Under the pieces are notes generated by a model. That model saw only the letters and a program-made list of their open reading frames with translations, was not told the origin of the DNA and ran no database searches. The position numbers and the translations under genes were made by a program. A stretch of DNA of 64,000 nucleotides from Ceratobasidium sp. AG-K (lineage: Eukaryota; Basidiomycota; Agaricomycetes; Cantharellales; Ceratobasidiaceae): the NCBI GenBank assembly GCA_037039685.1, contig JAWNGF010000001.1, positions 6,324,001 through 6,388,000 on the forward strand. The letters are read 5' to 3'. Shown here in pieces: positions 45,769 through 56,321 of this stretch (positions are counted from its first letter, which is position 1; each line of letters begins with the position of its first letter).

Positions 45769-47139
45769 CTACGTTGATTTTGGCAATCCATCCCAGTGGG
45801 CCTTGCCATATGTCGCTGCGACAAGAAGAGGGAAAACCAAGGTGGCATCCGCAAATACCTGCATGTGCCGTTATTGCCTCGGTTCTAGGCTTCGAGCACA
45901 TGGTCTTACCTTGACTGATTCTGATCCCGCTCGAATCTTGCCCCATGAAATGGCTTCGTCTGGTCGTGCACCTGAATCTGAGCCATCGAATTCTTGGCCT
46001 GTGTTCTGTAAGGTATCACATTAGCGGAAGGCTCCATCTTATTAGCCCGCACTTACTATATACACCGAGAAATCGGCTCCATTCCTCTGTAATAGGAGCC
46101 AGTAAGTATTGGTGTTAGGGGATATATGCCTGTTCTCACGATCAGCATAGCATTCGCTATTTGGTGTTTGCACACCCCTCCACCCAGAATAATCATACCG
46201 GCCTTCTTCGCCTTCAAGGAAAGGTCGTTGAGTGCTCGGATGTCTCGAACAATGTCGATTGTTAGACCAGGGTTTTTGAAGGAGTGGAAGTAGATCATAT
46301 CTCCAAGTGATCCATCCGTCAGAGCAGGACAAAACACGGGGATATCATTCTGGAAATGGGTCATAAAAGGATCCAAGCGCTATAAGCGTCAAAACATACC
46401 TTGTATGCCCAGTAATACACTGACTCCTCGTGGCTGATCTCCTTTCCTAGCCTCCTGATCACCTTGCTGGGCGTCCAAACCTCTCCGGTCGCGTTCTGCT
46501 CCTCCAGCATCTTATCCAGGATGGGAGTCACCCAATCCTCAAACTTGCAATAATTATCGTTTGGCACGATCAAGTTTCCAATCCTGTTCATCCCTTTTTT
46601 CCTCAATTCGGCTCCGTCTAGGTGGAAATCACCAAGATATGTGGGATTGAGACACTTGATAAAGTCCTCCTCGATTCCGCCAGCGGTGGTGACAATTGCC
46701 GAAACGTGTTTGTGTTTGACAAGATGAAGAATAATCTCTCTGAGGCCAGAAGAGATGAGGTTGGATGTATAGCCCAGAAAAACAGTACATTTTGTTGCTG
46801 CTCGAACTTCTGGAGATGTATAATCGGATGATTCGTCTTCCGTAAGGGGTTCGTCGGAGAGCCGCCAGTTACGCTAGTCAAATTCAATACAGGACCAGCA
46901 TTAAGTTACAGGCGAGGGCGCACCATCTTGTTTACAATGCGAATTGCCTTTCCAAGGCTTGTGGCCTGAAACCCTATTTGTTCATACCCACCTAATAGTG
47001 CATTCAGACCTAAAGGTTGATCAAAATCCGGTCCTCGGATAGGCAGGGCATCTTCAGGTACAGGCTGAGACTGAACCAACACAGCGGCCGCGGCTGAAGC
47101 AGGAGGCGCGGACGAGCTAGGTTGTGGCTGGTTGGACAT
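45769..47139 (-). CDS. DYS1: Deoxyhypusine synthase
   Basis: About 395 residues in seven or so exons. An S/P/A-rich start [19 protein letters not shown] precedes the family blocks [140 protein letters not shown] and the WGKIRAGSE segment with the catalytic lysine. It ends [20 protein letters not shown], with the stop at 45769. The enzyme uses NAD and spermidine to start hypusine formation on eIF5A and is essential in fungi. The 3' end was traced through two small terminal exons. The gene appears intact. Confidence 0.95.
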
Positions 47140-47497
47140 GATCTTCGCCGAGAAAGTTTAGAGTATCTGGAGCTGTACAGTTCCTCACACGTGACTGTCT
47201 TGAAGCACACTTTCTTCGGTCAAACTTCGATGAGTTCATTAAGCTGGCGGGCCGTCGTACCGCCCTTCGAGTTATACTTGGCCACTACAGTGTCATGCGG
47301 ACGCGTTCCTTGCTTCGATTGGATGATCGAAAGATTCTTAGCTTGGCAGCGAGCTACTTGTCTTTGACTTACTTCAGCTCGCGGTCCGCAGGTGTCAGAG
47401 TGCGCTGGCATGAGATGGTGGAGTTCCCGAATGACGCGATCTAATATAGATATTTAAGGACTGGTGAGCTGCAAGAATCTCTCATCCTTGATCCACT
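47140..47497. promoter_or_regulatory. Divergent promoter, deoxyhypusine synthase / pectate lyase
   Basis: 358 bases between opposite start codons. A TATA-like AT-rich patch (tatagatatttaa, about 47445-47457) lies about 45 bases before the pectate lyase ATG. Confidence 0.45.
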
Positions 47498-48992
47498 ATG
47501 AAACTTACTTCATTGGCGTTGTGCTCTGCGAGTCTGCTTGGTGGTGCATTGGCACAGGACTTCAAGCTTTATGGCTATGCGACTTTGGGCGGAGGTATAC
47601 ACTTTCTATCAGGTATCAGGACTTATTGGCTGAGCTTGGTACAGGAACAACTGGCGGCGCTGGAGGAACAAATACTACCGTGACTACTCGGGGTGCTCTC
47701 ATTGCAGCGGTCAAGGTATAATCCATCAGATATGCTATCAGGTCATTGTCTAAGGCTATTTGCAGGGAAACTCGCCGAAGACCGTCTACGTTTCAGGTAA
47801 CCTGGGGAGCAGCTCAACACGGATAACTGTGGGCAACAATACGTACGTCCTCGATCGAAATCCAGTCTCGCGAATTCTCACCACGTCTATTAATAGCTCC
47901 ATCATTGGTGTTGGAAGCACCGCAATTATTGAAGGAGGTGGGTTCTCGCTGAACAAGGTCTCCAACATTATCATCCGGAATCTCGTGATTCGCAAAGTCA
48001 AGGGCAACGATGGCATCACGATTCAAAAGAGCAACCGCATTTGGGTCGATCACAACGAGTTTTACTCGGACACGACTCACGGGTTTGACTACTATGACGG
48101 ACAAGTTGATATCACCCATGCGGATGACTACATTACTGTGTCTTGTAAGTTATGCCTAGTCAGTAGGTAGCTTGGGCATTGACGTTGACCGGATGGTAGG
48201 GAACAAATTCCATGATCATTACAAGTCGTCGCTTATTGGAGGTGATCCAGGAGGAGCTGCGGAAGATACTGGACACTATAAGATTACATAGTAAGCATCT
48301 TTGATACCACACAGTGACGCATTTATTGAGTCAATGCCTTGTAGCCATCATAACTCCTGGAACAATGTGCACACGAGGACTCCAGGTTTGTCACTAGCGG
48401 GACCGAATCAAGTTTCCTACTTAATGTTTCCTACAGCAATCCGATTCGGAACTGTCCATGTATATAACAACCTCCTTGAAAACGTGGTCTCGCAGTGAGT
48501 TCAACAACCATTTTCAGTCCGGTAGCTCATTCTTGATTTTGTAAGGGGGATTCATACCCGATCTTACGGTCAAGTTCTAGCTCAAGCCAACGTTTTCATC
48601 AATGTGACAGAGCCTATCAGTAGTTACGGTTTCGTTATTCCGGACGATAGCCCAGTGAGTTTTCAGGCTCAATACCTCAGGAAAGGAAAAATAACCAAAA
48701 ATCCCTCTCCCTCCCAACCCCCTTACCCTCCAAAACCCCCTTTGTTAATGCTTTAGGATTCTCCTGACGGAGATTTCGAACCCGATGGGTATGCTAACGA
48801 GTCAAGTAAGTAGCACTCAATTTCACGGTGCATTTCACATAACCGGCTCCAGATAATTTGTACATCTCATCCGGCAAGAACAACATAACGCGCACGGGTA
48901 CCTTTACTTCGGTGCCATATGCCTATCCCACGGATGCGCCGTCCTCGCTGAAAGCCATCGTCGACCAATATTCTGGCGTTGGTAAAATATGA
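47498..48992 (+). CDS. Secreted pectate lyase (PL1)
   Basis: About 320 residues in eight exons. Signal peptide MKLTSLALCSASLLGGALAQ. Parallel beta-helix signatures in order: TNTTVTTRGALIAAVKGNSP, SSIIGVGSTAIIEGGGF, NIIIRNLVIRKVKGNDGITI, NRIWVDHNEFYSD (the WxDH block), YYDGQVDITHADDYITVSWN (calcium-binding aspartates), KFHDHYKSSLIGG, YHHNSWNNVHTRTP and AIRFGTVHVYNNLLENVVSQ (RxPxxRFG catalytic arginine region), ending VDQYSGVGKI with the stop at 48990. The protein cleaves polygalacturonate by beta-elimination outside the cell. Its unsaturated products are handled inside by enzymes such as the GH105 at 15.9 kb. One intron (about 48657-48756) holds a long CCCT/CCCA-rich tract. The gene looks intact. 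Confidence 0.93.
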
Positions 48993-49044
48993 AAGGGTAT
49001 CATGATTGTGTATATAATTAAAACGGCGTATCATATGCGGTTTC

Positions 49045-50303
49045 TCATGGAGTGCGCCCTGCTTGGAGGGATGCGGGACTCTCGTGAAACGTCCCATCCT
49101 GGCTTATGATGGATCGAGGCTTCGCTTTGGATGGCGTGGTCGGTTCAGTCCTACTACCGGGCACTTGAAGTTGAGAGTTTGGTATAGTCAATCGAGGGGG
49201 AGTTGGGGCTTGTGCTTGCAAACCCAGCGTTGATTGAAACGGCCCGGTCTTGGTAGTACGAGGCGTTTGATATGTTAGGCTAGTTTGTCCTGGTGAAGGA
49301 ATGGAAAAGGTTGACGCTTGGGTGGGGGTCAGAGGTGATTGAGGCTGTGTCTGGCGAGTGGGCGAAATGGGGAACGTGATCTCGGGAGTTGGTAGTTGAT
49401 GGAACTCGGAGACTTGGTAGGAAAGTTCAGACAGCTTAAAAATGGCACATGTTATTAAACAGTGCTATATAGCAAAAAAGCGATGTAGCAACCTTTTTCA
49501 TAATGCTCTGGATCGCCTCTTTTCGTTGTGCAAAGTGTTCACCGGTGTCGGTCGCAATTCCAGTAGTGGGGGCGTCAGTTGCCTTGGCCCAGAACGACTA
49601 TCGCGCCCGCTCCCAGCATGGTCAGTGTCGCTGGCGCTCTGCGCGGTTTCATCCCGATCGGTGCTACTCGCAGCAGCCATGCTTGTACGCCCACCGGTTG
49701 TCTGTCCACGATATTTGCGGGGCTTGTCCTTGTCTTTTTCTTTCTCCTTTTCCTTGGCAGGCTGTGGCTCGGGCGGCCTACCGATAGACTCCATAGCAAT
49801 ATGCATCCTGGCTACCTGGATGCGGGACGCGTTTATAATTGCGGAGCTAGTTACGGGTTTGCAACTCACATCACTCTGTAGCTCTCTAATTTTTGCTACG
49901 TGTGACCAGAACCTATCTTGCGGCGCCGACCGGGCATCATAGCCTTCAAGCATAAATGGGGATCCAAGTGCGCTAGGATGATCCGGGATTAGGCTTGCTT
50001 TCGCTCTCCAGTGAACGAGTCATTGATGGTAATGGGGCGTGAGTCGAGAGCGTCAGGGGTAGGAATAGTATCGGCGACTGTCGTGGTACTTCCATTCGGT
50101 TGTCCCGATAAGGTAGGCATGTTGGACCTATAATAGTGCGAATTTGGGCCAGATAACCTAAGCGGGCTGGTCGGCTGGGGAGAAGGCGGGGGTAAGGAAG
50201 CGGTTGCGGTTGGTGACGCAAGAGATCTGACAGTGAGCTCATGGCTGCGGCGTGCGAGCAACTTTTCCTCTTCACGTGAGGGCTTCTGTGGGCGCGAAAA
50301 CAT
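49045..50303 (-). CDS. Hypothetical helical, S/P-rich protein (model incomplete)
   Basis: The start is MFSRPQKPSREEEKLLARRS at 50303, followed by an S/P/T-rich stretch to about 49990. A conserved-looking block follows: APQDRFWSHVAKIRELQSD, an intron, VARMHIAMES, then a lysine-rich KEKEKEKDKDKPRK. Near 49550-49495 a different frame gives EHFAQRKEAIQSIMKK, and after a GTTGC..TTTAAG intron LSELSYQVSEFHQLPTPEIT. A 110-residue P/T-rich tail ends QAGRTP with the stop at 49045. Two frame junctions (about 49985-49970 and about 49620-49590) are not explained by any intron I can place. I do not know the family. The two amphipathic helices suggest a coiled-coil adaptor. Confidence 0.45.
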
Positions 50304-50339
50304 CCTCGGCACGGCGGAGCAACCAAGTCAGACAATAGG

Positions 50340-51075
50340 GTGGCTATGTGGCCGTCGGCGCTAATCGGGCGCTTATCGAAAGAGTCCACGTGGCTACCGG
50401 CTGCGCACGGGCCACCGGAGGAGTTGATCATGTTCTGATTTGAGTGGCGTACCCCCCCAGCCACGCGGAGTCCGAAAGTAGCATCACCCTTTCTCTCTCC
50501 GAACTTCTCAACCACCACCAGTGTAAATCCTTTCTTGTATCTGCCCATCATGGTAAGCGGATATATATTGCAACGTGGCTACCGCCAGCCACTGACGGGC
50601 TCCTGCCCTTAGCCACCTCAAACCCGCTCAAAACTGCAACGTACGCCCCCTCTGCGGCAAATCCGACCGCCAGCTCATCCTTTTCTCTCCCAGTTCAACC
50701 CTTCTTTCCGCGAACTCATTTTCACCAAACTCCATGGACACCAACGAAGACTCGTACCTGTGAGAATTTTTTCTTTGCCCTGACGTATCGTTCTCTGACA
50801 CTCCGTGGCTACAGTTCCCAGAAGGAATCTGATGACTGGGACCCTCGATACGGCGCCCCCATCCGTCCACCTGTGTAAGCATTGACTCAAACTTTTTAGG
50901 TTCGAGCCCAGCGACCGCGCAGATGTTGTGGACAATCGTGCTGTGTACCGCAACTCATAGTGTTGTGCCCCATAGGTGGAGCACTGTGGGTTGTGGTATA
51001 TAGCCCGATTGTCTACAATATCTGCGCATCCGCTCCTAGATGGCTTCTAGCCACCCCCTACTCACCTGTAGCCAC
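50340..51075. promoter_or_regulatory. Cluster of seven GTGGCTA/TAGCCAC heptamers
   Basis: Exact copies lie at 50340, 50390, 50575 and 50805 (GTGGCTA) and at 50610, 51048 and 51069 (TAGCCAC). They fall in the divergent promoter and the first two introns of the C2H2 gene. Chance expectation for one 7-mer on both strands in 736 bases is about 0.1. Confidence 0.4.
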
Positions 51076-52358
51076 GTACTAATCTAGCGCCAAGCGTAAG
51101 TGCGTCAGCAGGTCGGTTCAAACCTCGCCGATCGAGGAATACTATCGGCCCCTCCAATTCCGCAGTACGGGCAGCATCACCAGCAACTCTCCTGATCCCG
51201 AAAGCGATGGAGATGATGCCGGGAAGCGTAGCCTCAAGCGCACCAAGTAAGTGTTTTTTTTCCCACTGGCGCTAGGCAACGGACTCTCACATCTTTTTCA
51301 AAGCTCTGGCTCTGGCAACCATATTGCCAAAAAAGCAAAGTTGGTGAAACCAGCCTCGCCTACCAAGTCGGCAACACCAAAGCAGCCTCGTCGTGATACC
51401 ATCATCACCCTCGACGGAACGCTGGCCAAGCCCCGCTCCATCTACGCTCCCTCACCCACTCCTCTGCAGTGTACCTATGTGTACCCTCTTGCCCTCGGCC
51501 CTCCTCGTCGCCCAGTCGACCTTCGCCGCAACAAGGGTGCCAAGGCTTTGCCTGAGGTCCACGTTGCACCTCCTACCGGAGCTCAGGCAGCCAAGGACGG
51601 TGAGGCGACCGATGCCGCTGCCCCAGCCGACAGCTCCGCCATGGAGATCGATTTGCACAAGGCAACCCATCAGTGCCCGATCACCTTTTCGCGCGAGTTT
51701 GAGATGCGTCGTCATATCCGCACCGTGCACATTGCCGAGGAGATCCGGGCCGTCGTCGAGGGCCGCCTCCCGCGAGAGCAAGCATCCGTGAGTGTCTGTC
51801 TGCGATAGCTATGACTGCTTTCTTACGCAAGATGCCAGGTCATTCCTGACAACTGGGATGGCAAGACTCTTTTGAGCAAGCCAACCTGCGCCGGGTGCGG
51901 CACGACCTTTTCCCGTCCTGACGCTGTCCGCCGGCATCAGACCGAGGTCAACGCCAAGATGGAAAACGGGATCTGCGTTGAATGCCCGGGGCCAAAGGTT
52001 AGCACGACCTTCAGCTATATCACACATATGCTGAACGCTGTCATTACAGGTCCACATCCGACGTGGCCCGCGCAAGGACGTTCAGCCCGCGCAGCTGCCC
52101 ACGCCTAACCCCTCGCCAGGACCCGCGACTCTCCCAGCCATTGCTCCGGCTCCGGCTCCAGCTTCAGCTCTCGGTGTCGCCATTGCCCCTGCTCCAGCTC
52201 CGGTACCCGTTTCAACACCTGTTCCCAGCACCGCCGCTGCTCCGGCCCCTGAAGCAGCACCAACCCCTGCGATTCCGACCGAGCCCCAAGCCGAATTGGC
52301 TACCAGCGGGCCCGCTGAACCAGCCGAGGGAGAGTTGGAGAGCGAGGACGATATGTGA
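50734..52358 (+). CDS. C2H2-type zinc-finger protein
   Basis: Six exons or so, starting MDTNEDSYLSQKESDDWDPR and then, after a 213-base intron (long for this window), AKRKCVSRSVQTSPIEEYYR. The middle has TIITLDGTLAKPRSIYAPSP and PPRRPVDLRRNKGAKALPEV. Zinc-finger-like parts are HQCPITFSREFEMRRHIRTV, where one of the usual two cysteines is missing, and KPTCAGCGTTFSRPDAVRRH, which has CxxC plus a single obvious His. NGICVECPG follows. The C-terminus is an A/P repeat tract ([20 protein letters not shown]) ending in acidic GELESEDDM, with the stop at 52356. DNA binding in the nucleus is the likely role, but the targets are unknown. The gene is divergent from the one at 49045, with the heptamer cluster between and inside. 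Confidence 0.7.
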
Positions 52359-52361
52359 TTT

Positions 52362-52422
52362 GCTTGAAAAATTCAACGTTCTCGTTTCCCGCCCTGAAAC
52401 GAGCGCGTTGAATTTTTTAAGC
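52362..52422. repeat. Near-perfect 61-base hairpin after the zinc-finger stop codon
   Basis: gcttgaaaaattcaacg (52362-52378) pairs with cgttgaattttttaagc (52406-52422), 16 of 17 matching. An inner ctcgttt/aaacgag stem continues it around a nine-base loop. It begins four bases after the TGA, so it lies at the very start of the 3' UTR. Confidence 0.8.
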
Positions 52423-52539
52423 AACTCGCTGAACCTCAACCCATCTTTCACCAACGTGGTTCAACGTGTTCCCTGGCCGCCTCGGCCTCGACACACATTC
52501 AACACCCGCAAAACCATCGACGATACGCAAACAATGTTG

Positions 52540-52644
52540 TTTGTTCAGCTGGAAGGGTTCGGGCGCCCGGTTCTGCCCGCCTCGTACATACATACGAAGC
52601 AAGGCGGGCAGAACCGGGCGCCTGAATCCATTTAGCTGAACAAA
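52540..52644. repeat. 105-base inverted repeat (foldback)
   Basis: Outer arms tttgttcagct / agctgaacaaa enclose a long GC-rich inner stem, ggcgcccggttctgcccgcc / ggcgggcagaaccgggcgcc, with a short tacatacata loop. It looks like a MITE-like foldback or structured RNA. No target-site duplication is obvious. Confidence 0.8.
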
Positions 52645-52998
52645 GTCACCACTGTCTACTTGTCCTTGATTGTCTTGCTGATGTTTTGTAACCCCATATT
52701 TACCGCGCCATTCTTTTCGGACTTGGATTTATTAGTACGTCTCGAGGCCGTTTCGCACCTGCCTAAGCGACCAGCAAGAGCCTTTGACTTGATGTTTTGC
52801 TTTTCACGTGCATTTCCGCCTAGCTTGGTACTTCCCCATGCTTCTGCACCAATGTATACTGTGCTCGCACCACCTGTTAATTGAACATGAACCCAACTTT
52901 ATGCTATGCAAATCATTTCCTAATTTGGTTTGGATGTCTGAACTCGCAAGCGTTCAGTCGGCCCGAGAGCTCTCAATGTCCACCACCACCAACGCACG
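52645..52998. other. Intergenic
   Basis: Promoter side of the RING gene. Nothing distinctive. Confidence 0.45.
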
Positions 52999-53827
52999 AT
53001 GAATACACTTCCACCGTCTTCGTTTTTTACAGAGCTCCTAGAAATGGACCAAAGGTACGAACAGCGACTAAGTTTGGACTGTAAGCAACACTGGGAGCTT
53101 ACGCGGTCAGTTTCAGCTTCAAAGGCGAGCGCCAGGCTTTCGTCCGCGGCCTTGCTCGCGTCGAAGAAAAGGACGTCGCACCAGGCAAGTAATTCGCATA
53201 GATCCAGACCCAACTGCAACCTCGCGTTCCTAGACGACACGTGCGCAATATGTCAAGAAACATTCCTGGCCATCATAGCCACCGAGGAAATGGCGAGTGT
53301 AATGGAGACGCCTGGGCTCCCAGAGGAAGACCTAGGGCTGGTCAAGCTCCCAGGATGCGGTCACCGATTTTGCCGTAAAGAGTGCGTACCGAGTTCTGAT
53401 TTACTCAACTTTACTCAACAAGCACAGTATCGCGACGTGGGTATATTCTTCGGTACGTGGATCAATTGGTTATCGATTACACGCACTCATGGCGTGGATC
53501 TAGCACTCGACCTGTCCTGCCTGCCGGAACGAGTTTCTGCCCGAGTCGATGCGTCAGGCAGTGCACGACGAGCCCGGGCTCGATTCGCTGCTTGAAGCCC
53601 GAGAGTTGATTCGGTTGTTGCAGCTGCGGACCGCGGGAATGTACGATAATGCCGACGAAGCGCGTCACAATCCGTTCAACGAGGGCGGGGCGGGCGTTTC
53701 AGCTCCGTCGCTCGACGGCGACGAGCGTGAAGACTTGCAACGAATCGTCGACCAATTTCAGAGCGTGTTTGGAGCACCAGCACCAAGGCGAGACGACCGT
53801 GACGATTATGCGGGCATGTATTCCTAG
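52999..53827 (+). CDS. RING-finger protein (probable E3 ubiquitin ligase)
   Basis: About 240 residues in three exons. The N-terminal helix region is MNTLPPSSFFTELLEMDQRY. The RING reads DDTCAICQETF, a 25-residue acidic insert, LPGCGHRFCRKD across an intron, IATWVYSS, then after a second intron HSTCPACRNEFLPESMRQAV. Zinc ligands are present, with an Asp in the position usually held by the Cys after CRxx, as in several fungal RING proteins. The tail (ELIRLLQLRTAGMYDNADEA) and a D/R-rich end (RRDDRDDYAGMYS) have no known domain. The protein should transfer ubiquitin from an E2; the target is unknown. The donor at the second intron was chosen to give the usual W-x4-H-x2-CP spacing. Confidence 0.8.
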
Positions 53828-53964
53828 GGTGATCACAATGGCATTGGTATATGTGTGCGCACAAAATGGAATAAACAATTAAAGAGTCGAGTACGATATC
53901 ACGCGGGGAAATCTAGATCATATAGGATTACTGCCGACTGGACAAGTAATATTCCAAAAAAAAT

Positions 53965-55273
53965 CTATTGCTTCTTTGGAGATTTTGGGGGCGTGGTGAG
54001 CGGCGACTCGGCCAGGGTATCTGAATCCGAGTCGGGAGCGAGGGTCGCAGACGAGGACGAATCGAGACTGTAATGCGTTAGGACAGGCACATGACCTAGG
54101 CACATGGACTCACTCTTCCTCGTCGCTTCGGACGTCTTCCGCCGGTTTGCCTCGGAGCACGTTCAAGGCTACTCTGCAAACCATCCAGAACCATACACAC
54201 ATGAGGACCAAGAGCGCAAACAGAAAGACGGAGAATCCTATATGCGTGTACTTGGACCAGAACTGGCCGTCCATCGGTCGCCAGTCGAATGGCAAATACC
54301 GGTTCGATTCGATCGTCGCAGACCAGACGAGCAGGGTAAATGCGGCCTGGCGAGTGATGAGCCAAGAGACCAAGAAGATGCCAAACATCGTATCAGGAAG
54401 GATGGACGGGAACTGCATGTACAGGAGCATTTTCGCGAGCTGAAATTGAATTAGCACAGGCCAATTAATCGGACCGGATTGCTTACCGGCAAGATGATAT
54501 CGCAGAAATCCATCAAGACGAGGATCGCAATGCCAATGCGTGTAAAGTGGGTAATGTAGCTACCGAGAATGAGCGCAATGGTGATAATGTGGTGCACGAG
54601 CATCTGCACATAGTCCTTGCGCCTCGCCTCGATGTTGAGCACGATCAACTGGTGGATCCAGCATGCAAGTTGACAGAGGTAATAGAACTTGATAGGCCCA
54701 GGTAAGAACCGCACAGGATAATTTATCCAAAAGTGCTTGGTTTGGAGCGGAAAGCAGGGCAAATTCACATAGATGCTCTAAACCCAAATAAGCAACCCGA
54801 AAACCAAGAACGGAAAAACGCACCATCCCGAGCGTCCAAAACACGGCATAGTACGCCAGACTCCAGCCCTGCTCGGCGAATCGAACAACATTGCGTTCGC
54901 GCAGCTTGGCGTCGCGCGACTTTTTCGTCTCGGTCCAGGACTTGATCGGTTTTCCCGTGCAGGGTCGGGCGGGCTTGGTCTTGGGTTTGGAGGGCTCCAC
55001 CGGTTTTCGTGGGGCTTTTTTGCGCGCTAGAGATTCGAGTCGCCAGCGGGCAAGGGGCATGAAGAATCCCCGCATGAGGGCTTCCCGTGCGAGGGCGAGC
55101 AAGACGACCCATGTGAGGACAAAGAGCAGGTCTTTGGGGCCCTTGTTGTAGTGCGTCGCTTCATAGTACGAGTCGGCGTTTGCGGGCACCGGCACGGGAT
55201 ACGAGAGCCCCACAAACGACTGCAGTGCGGGGGGGATGGGGAGGTTCGAGGCGGCGTTGAGAATGGCCTCCAT
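53965..55273 (-). CDS. LAG1: Ceramide synthase (LAG1/LAC1, TLC domain)
   Basis: About 380 residues in four exons. The luminal/TM start is MEAILNAASNLPIPPALQSF, followed by LLFVLTWVVLLALAREALMR and a basic loop KKSRDAKLRERNVVRFAEQG. The TLC domain runs SLAYYAVFWTLGMSIYVNLP, FPLQTKHFWINYPVRFLPGP, IKFYYLCQLACWIHQLIVLN and RRKDYVQMLVHHIITIALIL, containing the catalytic double histidine, then ITHFTRIGIAILVLMDFCDI. Several more helices follow. The acidic serine-rich C-terminus (SDEEDLDSSSSA..SPKKQ) looks like a CK2-type phosphorylation tail. The enzyme N-acylates sphinganine/phytosphingosine in the ER. Its start lies 157 bases from the divergent U2B'' gene. A gene intact in all visible motifs. Confidence 0.93.
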
Positions 55274-55430
55274 CGTCTGTAAGAGGAGGGGGGGTTAGTT
55301 CGAGTCTAGGTGGGCGTCAATCGACCTACTCCGGGGTTTTTCGCGACGTGGTCAGAGCTCTGTCTTTTGCCCTGGTTTTCCGTGGTTCATCTGGCGTGGT
55401 CACGTGGTTTACCCCATCCCTCGTCGCATC

Positions 55431-56027
55431 ATGTCCCAACCCAACAAGACGCTCTATATCAAGAACCTTAATGACCAGGTTAAAAAGGAGGGTGTGTGCG
55501 GGGTGTGTTAGTTTATTTGCAGAGTTATTCTGACGATTTGTAGAGCTCAAGTTGCAACTGTACGCGTTGTTTACGCCGTATGGACGGATAGTGGACGTTG
55601 TGGCCATGAAGAGCCAACGTATGCGCGGGCAGGCGTTTGTAGTCTTTCAGGACCTTGCAGGTGAGTAGCCCCACTCTCTCGAGATATTTTAACACAATAT
55701 CTTGAATGTAGGGGCTACTGCGGCCATGCGTGCCTGGGACGGCGAAGTGTTCTACGATAAAGAGATGAAAATCGAGTATGCCAAGACACGCAGTTATGCG
55801 ACGCGCAAGATTGAGGAGCCAGGCTGGGACCCGTTGACCGAGGCCAAGGCCAAGGCGCTCGGATTGGGTTCGCGTCTGAAGCGGGATCCTGGGCGGCAGG
55901 ACGAGGGGGAGGCTATGGACATGGACGACGACCAGGGGGCACCCAGCGCACCTGCGCAACCCAATGGTGAGCCAACTTCCCATTGGTAGACAGTTTCTAA
56001 CCCAAGGTAGTCGCTGCAGCTGCATAA
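55431..56027 (+). CDS. MSL1: U2 snRNP protein B'' (U1A/U2B'' RRM family)
   Basis: About 146 residues in four exons. It starts MSQPNKTLYIKNLNDQVKKE, giving the RNP2 motif LYIKNL. ELKLQLYALFTPYGRIVDVV and MRGQAFVVFQD follow, the latter being RNP1. Then come WDGEVFYDKEMKIEYAKTRS and a short tail with DMDDDQGAPSAPAQPN, ending VAAAA through a final mini-exon with the stop at 56025. Only one RRM is present, so it resembles fungal single-RRM Msl1/U2B'', which binds U2 snRNA stem-loop IV with U2A'. Human U1A and U2B'' carry two. A dual U1A/U2B'' role is possible because some species have one gene. Confidence 0.9.
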
Positions 56028-56321
56028 TCTTGTGGGCGGGACAGTTTCGCGTCGAGGTAATCTATCCCAAAATAGCATGTATAGCACAGAACATTTATTT
56101 GTCGAGTATCCCCAACGGATGGCTGTATTACGTGTCGAGACAAAAATGAGACGATTATTCTAAATTATACCATGATCTGCAAGGGCTGTTTCCGGCGGCT
56201 AAGTGTCACGGCTTAGGACCACCACGACCGCACGTGTGCATCTGCGTGAACCGAGACGTCGCCCCGCGGTAAGTGGCTCGAGCAAGATGAACGCGGGCTG
56301 ATAGATGATAGAGCGACTAGA

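Noticed and set aside
53160..53235. GC-AG intron (gcaagtaatt..cctag) before the RING domain
   Set aside because: Splicing there would shift the frame of DDTCAIC, while the unspliced frame is open.
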